DNA of 64,000 bases from Eutypa lata (Eukaryota > Ascomycota > Sordariomycetes > Xylariales > Diatrypaceae), in NCBI GenBank assembly GCA_022661535.1, contig JAKULF010000005.1, positions 5,704,001 through 5,768,000 of the forward strand, read 5' to 3'. Below the pieces are notes generated by a model, which saw nothing but the letters and a program-made list of their open reading frames with translations, was not told the DNA's origin and did not search any database. The translations under genes were made by a program, and so were the position numbers. The number at the start of each line of letters is the position of its first letter. The first letter of the stretch is position 1. Below are positions 49,446 to 61,135 of the stretch, in pieces.

Positions 49446-52400
49446 TGTTAAAATAAAAGATCTTTCGAATTTAATTATTTAAAATAAAAATAAAAATTAT
49501 ATAATTATAAATTTTTAATTTATAAATAAAATCGTAATTTTAAATTTTTATTCGTTTTAAAAAAAATATAATTAATAAATTATTTATTAAATAATATTTA
49601 TTTATAATTAATATATTAAATTCTTTTTATTAATTTTTAATTTAATATAATTATTAAAATCGTATAAAATTATTTTATTACGAAATTTCGAAATTTTTAA
49701 TATAATTTTTATAAAATTTTATAATAATTTTAAATATTAATAATAATTAATAAATTAATATTTACGTTTTTATTAATAATATAATTATTATAAACGATAT
49801 AACGAAAAAATACATTAAATATTTAATTAACATTTTTAATATATTTAATAATTTTAATTTAACGTTTTTAATTAAAAAGTTTTTTTTTAATTATTTCGTT
49901 ATAATTTTATTAAAATCTTTTATTAATAATTTTAATAATTTTAATATATTAATTATAAAGAATTATTTATTAATTTAATTTTTTTTAAAAAAGTTTATAT
50001 TATAATATTAATAAAAACTTACTTTTTTATAATTTCGTAAAATTATTATTTAAATTATATTTTTTAAAATTAACTTAATATCGTTAATAAACTTTTAAAT
50101 AAAAATTTAAACTTATTAAATTTAATTATTTAATATATTAAAATCTTTTTTAAATCGTTTTTTTAAAATTAAACGTAATTCGAAAACGAAATTTTAATAT
50201 TATAATTTTTTATTATTATAAAAGTTAAAACGATTAATATATTTTTATCGAAAATATTAAATTAATTATAATTTTTAATAAAGTTTTTATTAAAATAAAA
50301 AAGTAATATTATATTATTAAATTAAAAATAATATATTTTATATAAATTTATCGTAATTTTTATCGATTATTAAATTATTAAAAAAATTATAAAATAAATG
50401 AATTTTAAATCGTAAGATTTTATTAAATTAAATTTAAAGTTTTTTATAACTTTTATATATTTATCGTAATTTTAATTTAATATTTAATATATATTTAAAC
50501 GTATTAATTTCGTATTAAATGTTTTATTTTAACTTTTAATTATAAATATTTTAAAATATTTTTAAAAAGTATTAAAAAACAATAAAAATTAATTTAAAAA
50601 TATATTTAACGATTTCGATTATATAAAAAAAATTCGTTTACGATTTAATTTAAAATAATTATAATTTTATAACGATTATTAAAATAAATATTAATTTAAA
50701 GTTTTAAAAATATTTAATAAATAAATACGTTTTAAACGAAAAAATATTTAAAATTATCGTTTAATTTTTTTAAATTAAAATTTTTATTTTTAATTAAATA
50801 AAAAAGTTTTTATTTAATATTAATAATATAAATAATAAAAGATTTTATATTTTTATATATAAAAGATTTTCGAAATAATTTAAAATGAAAAATATTATTT
50901 CGATATAATTTATATAATTTATAATTTAATTTATATAATAATTTTCGGTTTTTTTCGAAGATTATTAATTTATATTAAATATGTTTTTTTTTTAAAAACT
51001 TTACGAATTGTAAATTTTTTTTTAATAAAGTTAAACCGATTAAATTATGCTTATAATTTTTTTATATTATAATATAAAATCTTTTTATAATTTTTTAAAA
51101 AATATCTTTTTAAAAACTTTATATAAAAGATTTTAAATTATAAAAAGTTTAACGTAAATTATATAATAATTTATAAATTTAATAAAAAATATTATTATTT
51201 TAAATTATATTATTTATATTGTAAAAATTTAATTTAATTTTAATTTTTAAAAATTTTAACTTTTTAATTAAAAGTTTTTATATAAAATTATTAATAATCG
51301 CGATTTTAAATTTATTAACGAAATTTAATAAATAATATTTTTAAAAAATAAGATTTAATTAATAATAATTATATATAATTTATAAATAAATGATTTTTTA
51401 AAATAAATAATTTAAAATATAAAAATTATAATATAATATTATATAAAATTTTTAAATATATTTTAAAATTAAATTTTATTTATTTTATAATATAATTTTA
51501 ATAATTTTAAATATTTAACTTTAAATAAATTTTTTAATAAAATAATATATAAATTTAAACTTTAAAGTTTTTTTTTTCGATTTTTAAATTTTTTAAATTT
51601 TTTATTAATTAAAAAATTTATAAAAAGTTTTATGAAAAAAGTTTAATTTATAATTAACTTTATTATTATAAATATAAAAATTTATTACGATTTAAAAAAA
51701 AATTCTTTAAATATAACTTAATTAAAAAATTATTTTAAATTTTATTATTATTATTATTTATTAAATAAACTTTTACGAATTTTTTTTAATAAAAAACTAA
51801 TCTTTTTATTGTAATTAAAAAAATAAACGATTTAATTTATAAATTAAAATTTTTTCGTTATTAACGAGTTTATTATATAATGTTTATATTTTATATTTAT
51901 TTAACGTTATTAATAAAAACCTTTTTTAAAAATTAATTATAATTTAATTACGTATTTATAAATAAAAATAATAATAAATAAATTTAATATAAAATTAAAT
52001 ATATAATAATTAAAAAAAAATTCGAATTAACGAAAAATTAATTTTAAAATATTTAATACGATAAAAAATTATAATTTAAAAAATAATAAATAATATTTTT
52101 AATTAATCTTTATAAAAAATATAATAAAATTAATTAATAAGTTTAATAAAATAAATTCTTTTTATAAACGAATTAAAATTAAAACGAAAGAAAAACGAAT
52201 TTATTATATAAATTCGCTTTATTTAATTTCGATAAATAATTATGTTTTATTTTTTAATATAATAATATTTATAATTTTATTAATTAAAAAATTATAAATA
52301 TAATTTTTAAGTTTAATATTAAAATTTATTTATTTAAATTATTATTATTAATTTTTTAAAAATATATTAAAAATTTTTAATTTATTAAAAGTTTTTGTAT

Positions 52401-53074
52401 TATTTTATATCGTAAAATATTTTATTTATTTAAATAAATAATTTTAAGTTTAATTTAATAATTATAATTAATAATTATTAAAATTTTTAAAATTTTTAAA
52501 TTTACTTTTTATTATAATGTTTTTACTTTATTTAACTTTAATTTTTTGTAATTTTTTAAATATAACTTTTTAATTTCGTTTAATTTTTATTTATTTTTTA
52601 TTTATTTTTTAATTTTTATATTAAAATTATAATAATTAAATTTTAAAAATTATAAATACTTTTAATTTTAAAAAATAACTTTTAATATAAAACTTTAAAT
52701 TAATAAAAACGTTTAAAACGCTTTAATTTAAATTATAAATAAAAACATTAATAAATTTATTAAAAATTAAATTAAAAATGTTAAAAATAAAAGCCGTCGT
52801 TAAAATATAACCCGATTATTAACGAAAATAAGTTTATGTTCGTTATTTAAATTATAAATATTAAATATTTTTAAAAATTAATTTTTAAAAAATATTCGTT
52901 TAAAATTAAACTTAATATTAAAATTTCGAAAATTAAATTTTATATTTTATTTTATAATATTTTTTAAATTATTTATAAATAAAAATTTAAAATTTAATTT
53001 TAAATTTAATATTTTTAATAATTTATTTAATTATTAATTATTATTTTATTTAAAACGATTTATTTTAATTAATA

Positions 53075-53900
53075 ATTATTTTATATTAAATTTAAATTAT
53101 AAAATTACATTATTAATTACATTATTAATTATATAATTAATTACGTAATTTAATAATTATTAAATATATAAAAAATATATATTTATTATTTTAATAATTT
53201 TAAATTAATTAAATTTTTAATATAAACTTATTTATTTATTTAAAAAATATATATATAAATTATAATTATAATTAATTAAATATATCTTTTTTTTAATTTA
53301 TATATTTAATCCTTTTAAATTTAACTTTATAAACTTATAATTATAAACTTATAAACTTATTAATTATCTTTTAAATTTATATATTACTTTTCGAATTTAT
53401 AAATTATTTATAAACTTATAATTTTATAATTTATAACTTATAACTTATAACTTATAACTTTATAACTTATAACCTTATAACTTATAAACTTATAAACTTA
53501 TAAAGTAACTTATAAACCTTTAAACTTATAACTTATAAACTTAAATAACTTAAGTAATATTATATTAATTATTTAACTTTTAATTAAATAATTTAAATAA
53601 TAATAAAACTTATAACTTATAATTTATAAACTTATAAACTTATAAATAAAAATAAAGCGTTAAAATTTAAAGATAAATCGTAATCGTAATGTAAGATTTA
53701 ATTATAAAATAACTTTCGATTAATTTTAATAATTTAATTATTTTATATATAATAATTATAAATTCGAATTTTAAAAAGTAAAAGAGTTTTTAAAAGTTAA
53801 GTTAATTATATTAATTATTATTTCGAAAAAAAATATTTCCGTTTAAAAAAAAGAAAAAATAATCCTTGTAATTTATTTATAAGCGAAAAATCGTATCGTT
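53075..53900 (+). repeat. dispersed degenerate repeat, copy F1
   Basis: About 0.8 kb that aligns by eye with 56430-57360 in order: AAATTACATTATTAATTACATT, the TATAAACTTATAAACTT stretch, then AATTTAAATAATAATAAAAC through AAAAGTTAAGTTAATTATAT, and the end CTTGTAATTTATTTATAAGC. Confidence 0.7.
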
Positions 53901-55591
53901 TTTTTAAACGTAATAATTAAAAAAAGTTTTATTTATAATAATAATTAAAAAATCTTAAAAAATCTTTTAATATAAATATTACATTTAATTAATTTTTTTA
54001 ATTTTATTTAATTACTAAATAAAATTAAAATTTTGTTAAAATTTTAAAATTAATATTTTTACTTTTAATTTAACTTGAACTTTTTTAAAAAAACCTTTAT
54101 TATTATTATTCTTTATTAAATTAATTATTAATTTAAATTAAAAAAAAACGTTTAAAAAACGTAACGATAAAACGCTTAAAAAGCTCGAAAAAAAAAAGTT
54201 TAATAAACTTTTTTAATAAATTTTAATATCGATAACGAAATTTTATAAAATTTAATTTCGAAAAGATTATTTTAATTTTAATTTATTTTAACTTTTTAAA
54301 TCGGTTTTATTTTATCCTTATAACGAAAACCTTACGCTTATACTTTAAAATTATCGTTAAAAAATTTAATAATATAATTTATATTACGATTAATTTTTTT
54401 TTTAAAACCTTTTTTAATTATTATTATTTAATTTAAAAATTTTTATATTACTTTTAATAAAATTTTAATTTTAAATTTAAATATTTTTAATATTATTTTG
54501 AAAAAATTAATTATTATTAATAACTTTATATTAAAAGTCTTTAAAAAAAACTTAAAGTTATTATAATATTTTTAACTTTTAATTTACTTAAGATTTTTAT
54601 AATATTTTCTTTCTTTTTTAAAATTATTAAAAAATGTTTTTAATAAAAAATAAAACGTAATTTAAAGTTTTTAATCTTTAAAACTTATTAATTTAAATAT
54701 AATTATAAATATTATTACGATTATTTTTAATATTAATATTAAACTTATAATCGAATTTTCTTTACTTTTTACGAATTTTTATAAAATTAAAATTAAATTT
54801 TTTTTTATTATTAAAAATAACGAAAAATTAATTATTTTTTAACGTTTAAATTTATTTTAAAAGGTTTTTTAAAATCTGTATATTAAATTCGAAAAATTAT
54901 AAAAAATATCGATTAAAATCGCAAAACATATTAATCGAATTTTTAATTTTTAACGATTCGAATTAAAATTACATTAATTAAAGTTTTTAAACGTTAAAGG
55001 TTTTTTTTATTAATTTTAATATTAAGTTTTTAAAATTTATCGATTTAAATTACGTAACAAGTTATATTATTTAATATTTTAAAACTTTTAAAAGTTATAT
55101 TTAAATTTTTAATAAAATTATAAGTATTAATATAAATATAAATTTTCGGTTTTAAAAATTAAAATATTTTATTATTAAATTTTTCGATTATAAATTTAAC
55201 GAATTTTTTTAAAAATCGTTAATTAAAAATATTTTATTATTTTAAAATATATTATTTCTTATAAAGTTCGATTAAATATTTATTAAACTTTTCGATAAAA
55301 AAAAGTTTTTTTAAAAGCTTTTTTATTTTTAAAAAAGTTTTAATTATTTTTTATAAAAAAATTATTTAATTTTTTTTTATAATTTTTTTTTCGTTTTTAT
55401 TTATAATTTATAAAAAAAAGATTTTAATTTGGTTTTTTTTTTTTTTTCGATTAATTGGATAATTTAAAATAATAAATCTTAAACTTATAAAAAACTTTTA
55501 AAAAAACTTATAAAAAACTTTAAATATAAAAGATTTAAAAATTAAATTATAAAAAGCTTAAAGGTAAACGTTTTTATTTCGAAAAAGATAA

Positions 55592-55765
55592 TTAATATAA
55601 GTTAATACTTTTAAAAAAAGGTTTTATAAAAGCTTTGTTTTTTTCTTTATATATTAATATAACGAAAAGTAATTATTAACTTTATATATTAAACCTTTCG
55701 TCGCTTTTATAATTTAAAGTAAAATAATATAAGTTTTATTATAATTTTAATTATATTATATATAT
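55592..55765 (+). repeat. dispersed repeat copy, less degraded
   Basis: Same orientation as 41981-42150, 13.6 kb away. Retains more C and G than its partner. The spacing would fit long terminal repeats of one large element only if nested insertions are allowed; two independent copies are as likely. Confidence 0.75.
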
Positions 55766-55844
55766 AATTATTTAAAATAAATTTATAAATTTATTTTAAT
55801 TTTTAATTTTTAATTTTTTATATTTATATATTATTTATTAAAAT

Positions 55845-56300
55845 ATATAAATAAATATTAATTTTATATAACTTTCGAAAAATAAAATATATTTTATTAT
55901 TTAAAAAAGTTTATATTAATTTATATATTTTTAAAATTATATATAATATTTTAAAATATTTTTAATATTTAATTTTTTATTATTATTATAAATTATTATT
56001 AAAGTATTTTATTTATTAATTCGAGTTTTTTATATTAATAAATAAATGATCTTTTTAAAATTATAAAAATATACGAATAAATATTAATTTTAAATAATTT
56101 TCGAAAAGTAAAATATATATTTTTTATTAAAAGAATTTATATTAATTTAATAATGAATTAAAATTATATATTAATTCGTGTATTTTAAAAAACATACGTA
56201 ATATTTCGAAATATTTTTAATATTTAATCTTTTATTATTATTATAAATCGTTATTAAAGCATTTTATTTATTAATATGTTTTTTTATATTAATAAGTAAT
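55845..56300 (+). repeat. tandem duplication of about 225 bp
   Basis: Two adjacent copies (about 55845-56070 and 56073-56300), both running from AATAAATATTAATTTTA through TTTTTAATATTTAAT, ATTATTATTATAAAT and AAGCATTTTATTTATTAAT-like sequence. Confidence 0.7.
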
Positions 56301-56429
56301 TAATTTTTTTTAAAACTTTAAAAAATAAAAAAATATAAATTATAAATTTTATTAAAATAAATTTTTAATTTTTATATTTATATTTATAATATAATTATTT
56401 AATTTTTAATTTTATTTATTTTAATCGAA

Positions 56430-57360
56430 AATTATTTTATATTAAATTTAAATTACGAAATTACGTTATTAATTACGTTATTAATTATATAATTAAATAC
56501 CTTAAAAATATATATTTATAATAATTATCACTTCGAATTAATTTATTTTAAATCGTTAACTTATTTAACCTTTTGTATTTAATTTTAATTAAATATATTT
56601 ATTTCGAAAGTAATATATATAATATATAATTATAATTAATTAAATTTATTCTTTTTTTAATTTATATATTTAATACTTTTAATTTTAACTTTTTAAACTT
56701 ATTAATTACTTATATATTTATAACTTTACGATTTATAACTTATAAACTTATAAACTTATAAACTTAAATAATTTAAATAATATTATATTAATTAATTATT
56801 TAATTATTAATTATTTAATTTTTATTTTAAATAATAATAACTTTAATTATAATCTTTTAAAATTAATTATATATAAATAAATAAAATATAAATTTCTAAT
56901 ATAATTAATATAATAAACTTATATTATAATAATTAAATTTATAAATATAATAATTATAATCGTAATTTTAAAAATTTTAAATTTAAATTTCGTTTAATAA
57001 AATATAAAATTAAATAACTTATTTTATAAATTACTTAACTTTTAATTAAATAATTTAAATAATAATAAAATTTATAATTTATAAATTTATAAAATTTATA
57101 TATATAAAAATAAAACGTTATAATTTAAAAGTAAATTATAATTAATAATATAAACCTTAATTATAAAATAACTTTTAATTAATTTTAATAATTTAATCGC
57201 TTTATACGTATAATAATTTTTAAGTTTAAATTTTAATAAATTAAAGGTTTTTTAAAAGTTAACTTAATTATATTAACTTTTATTATATAATAAAGATTTT
57301 TTATTTAAAAAAAAGTTCTCGTAATTTATTTATAAATAAAAGGTCGTTTTTTTAAAGATA
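56430..57360 (+). repeat. dispersed degenerate repeat, copy F2
   Basis: Second forward copy of the family seen at 53075-53900; it includes ACGTTATTAATTACGTTATT (the other copy has ACATTATTAATTACATTATT) and ends near TCTCGTAATTTATTTATAAG. Confidence 0.7.
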
Positions 57361-57763
57361 ACGATTAAAAGAAATTTTATAATTTTAAAATTATATAAAA
57401 AAATAAAATTAATTAATATAAAATTAAATAAAATCGTTTATATTATAATATTTATAAACGTAATAAAAAATAAATTTTTTTAATATAAAATTATAAGTTT
57501 TATATTATAAATAAATAATTATTTTATTTATAAATATATTAAAAACTTTAATATTAAATTTTAAAATTAAATATAAATTATTAATAAATTATATAAAATT
57601 ATAAAATTTTATATTTAAAAAAAATAATTAAAAAAATTAAAAATTAAATTTATAAAAAGAAATATTTTAATAAACTTTTTATAAACGAAAAAAAAAGTAT
57701 TTTAATTATAACGAATATAAATATATATTTTAATATTATAAAAACGAAAAACGAAAAAAACGA

Positions 57764-57843
57764 TAAAAATAAAAATAAAAATAAAAATAAAAATAAAAAT
57801 AAAAATAAAAATAAAAATAAAAATAAAAATAAAAATAAAAATA
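57764..57843 (+). repeat. microsatellite (AAAAAT)n, about 13 units
   Basis: An almost perfect hexanucleotide repeat. Its regularity suggests it arose or expanded after the surrounding DNA was mutated. Confidence 0.95.
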
Positions 57844-59049
57844 AAGTTATTAATAATAATAAAGATAATAATAATTACGATTATTTAATTAAACGTAACG
57901 ATTTAATAATTTTAATTGAATTTAAAAATATATATAAAGATTTTATTTTTTTTAATTATTATTTTTATAAAGGAAAACGTATTAAAAAAATTATTTAAAT
58001 AATATAATAAATTAATTTTTAATATTATATATCGATAAGTTAAGTTAAAAAGCGTTATAATTTTTATTTTTATTAAGTAAAAAAGTGTCGAAAACGAAAA
58101 GATTATTTAAAAAGTTATACGAAAAAACGTTTAAAACGTTATAATCATCGCTTATTAAATAATAATTTTTTAAATATATTTTATAAATAATACGAAAGAT
58201 TAATTATTATAAAATAACAATTTAAATGTTAATATTATTAATAATTTTAACGATTTAATAAATAATTATAAAGATTTTTAATAAAGGATTTTTTAAAATA
58301 TATTTAAAATTAATACGTTATTTATTTAAAAACTTTTAATTTAAATTATTCGGTAATTAAAAAATTATAAAAATTAATAAAGATTTAATTTATTAAATTA
58401 TAATTTATTATTAAATTAATATTAAATTATTTTTATTTATTATTATTTAAAGAAACGATAAAATAACTTTGTTTTATTTAAGAAAAACAATATATATTAA
58501 TTAAATTAAATTTTTTTATTAATTTTTAATTTATTTAAATAACTTTAATATTAATAAAATAAATTAAACCTTTATTATTTATTTAAAAAATAAACTTATA
58601 TATTTAATTTATAAATTAATTATAAAAATAAAATCTTTTAATAATAAAATCGTTATTATTTAATAGTTTATAAAATATTTAAGAAATGTTTTATAATAAA
58701 ACCTTTTTATATTTTACGAAATCTTTTTTAATATTCGTTTTTATTTTTAATTTTTTAATAAATTTTAAATTTTTTTAAAATTTAAAATAATAAAACCGTC
58801 GATATTTAAATTAAGTTTAAAATAATTTAAATTTTAAATAATATTTATATTATAACTTTTATTTACTTTAAATATATCGGCCGAAAAAAACGCAAGTTTA
58901 TTTTTATACATTAATATTTAAATGATATTTTTAATTCGTATTAATAATAAAAACTTTCGATTAAAAATCTTTTTAAAAAGCTTTTTTTCGTTAAATTAAT
59001 ATTATATTATTTATTTATAAAATGTTTAAATAACGAAAACTTTATCGAT

Positions 59050-60130
59050 TATTATAAACATTTTAATTATTTTATTTTAATTAAAAATAATATTTATTAA
59101 TATTTTAAAAAACTTTAAATATATTATTAAATATATATATTTTTTTAAAAATATATAAATATAAAATAAATAAATAATTTAATTATAACGATTATCGAAA
59201 TCTCGTTACGTTTTTAAAAAAAACTTAATTATATAAACGATCGAATTTCTTTTAAATAATTTAACAAATTAAAATTAAAAAATATTAACGAATAAAATTT
59301 TAATAAAGAAATAAAAAGTTATAAACGAAAAAATAAATCTTTTTTTAATTTTTTATAACTTATTAATACGAATTTCCCGAAGCTTTATTTTAATCGTTTT
59401 ATATATTATATAATATTAAACGTATTTTTAAATATAAATAATTATTTATCGTTTTTAATAATAAATATATATTTATTTTTTAAATAATAATAACGTTTAT
59501 TTAAACGTAAAATAAATTATTATTATTTTTATTAATATATTAATTTTTTAAAAAATATAAAGATATTTTGAATTTAATAATTTAATTAAATTTCTTTTTT
59601 ATATTAATAAAAAGGTTTTTAATTAAAATGTTTTTTTAAAAATCCTTTAATAAATAAATAATTTATAAACTCTTTATACATTATTATAAACGTTATAATT
59701 ATTTCGATTTCTTAAAAATAAAGATTTATTTAATATAAAACATTTATTTTTAAATATATTAATAAATGGATATTTAAACGTTTTTTAAAAAATGTATACA
59801 TAATATAAAATAAATAAACTTTTTTATTATAACGATTTTTAAAAAGATTTTTTTTAAAAATGTTTAATTATATAAACGATTAAAAATGTTTTTATATAAT
59901 TTATTAAATTAAAATTAAAATATTAAAATATCTTAATAACCGAAATTTTTAAAAAAAATCGTTAATAAAAATTAATTCTTTTTAATATTATTTATAATTT
60001 ATTATTATAAAACTTTTTAAATTTTTTATTTTAATAATATTATATATTTTATAAGTTAAAAATAATGAAATATAAGTTATTATTTACTATATTTAATAAT
60101 AAATATATATTTCTTTTTTTTAATTAATAA
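59050..60130 (+). repeat. two diverged direct copies, about 0.64 kb apart
   Basis: Shared landmarks in order: ATTATAAAC at 59050 and 59684, ATATAAACGAT at about 59233 and 59870, TTAAATTAAAATTAAAA-like sequence at 59265 and 59904, and TTTAATAATAAATATATAT at about 59455 and 60090. Low similarity, so this is tentative. Confidence 0.4.
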
Positions 60131-60539
60131 TTAAATTAAAAATTAAAAATTTAATTATTTTTTTTCGAATTTTTTTTTTAAAATCTTTCGATAATTATAA
60201 TTTTTTAATATATTATTTTAAAAACTTAAATTTAAAACCTCTTTATTAAAAATTAATATTAACGATATAATTACGATTATCTTTTAATAAGATTTTTAAT
60301 TTAATTAATAATATTTTATTAATTATTAAAGTTAAATTATTTATAAATAAATATAATTTTTTAAATATATTATTATATTTATATAATTACGGTTTAATTA
60401 TATAAAAAGCCTTTAAAAACTTTTTTTTTTTATTTAAAAAATTTAAGTTTTATAATAAATATACTGATTATAAATTAATAATAATTTTAATTAAATTATA
60501 ATTAAAAAAATTTAATTTAATTAATTAAAATTTTTCTTA

Positions 60540-60660
60540 ACCGTTACGTTCGAAAAAAACAATACGGCCTTTCGCTTATAAGTAAATTACAAGAATCGTT
60601 TTTTTTTCTTTAAGCGGAAATTTTTTTTTACGAAGCTTTAAGTTAATTTAACTTATTTAA
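60540..60660 (-). repeat. inverted partial copy of the F1/F2 repeat end
   Basis: Reverse complement reads AAATTTCCGCTTAAAG...TTCTTGTAATTTACTTATAAGCG...TACGGCC-type order, matching the ends of the forward copies at about 53840-53900 and 57300-57350. A similar TACGGCCTTTTACAAGCTT piece lies at about 48295-48315 in the same orientation. Confidence 0.55.
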
Positions 60661-60834
60661 CTTTTATAAAATAATTTTACTTATTAAACTTCGAACTTTA
60701 AGCTTTTAAATATATATATATTAATATAATTTACGAGCAAAAATTAAGTTATTAAAACTTAATCAAAAATCATTTTATTGTTAAATTTAAACCACTTAAT
60801 TACGTCATTTATTTAAGTTATTTAATACCTTTAT

Positions 60835-61135
60835 ATTTACATTTTAAAATTTTCATTTTATTATTTATAATATTATATTTAATTTTATATTATTCATTTT
60901 ATTTTTTATAATAATATATTTAATATTATAATTTTATCTTATACTTTATAATGTAATATTTAACATTATAATTTTATCTTATATTTTATATTAATATATT
61001 TAATATTATAGTTTTATTTTATATTTTATAATATTATATTTAACATTATAATTATATTTTATACTTTATATTAATATATTTAACATTATAACTTTATATT
61101 TTTTATTATATATTTTATATTTTATTATGTATTAT
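60835..61135 (+). repeat. tandem repeat of about 40 bp, about 7 copies
   Basis: Units of the form TTAATATATTTAACATTATA followed by ATTTTATCTTATATTTTATA, with small differences between copies. Lies in a part of the block that still has some C. Confidence 0.75.
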
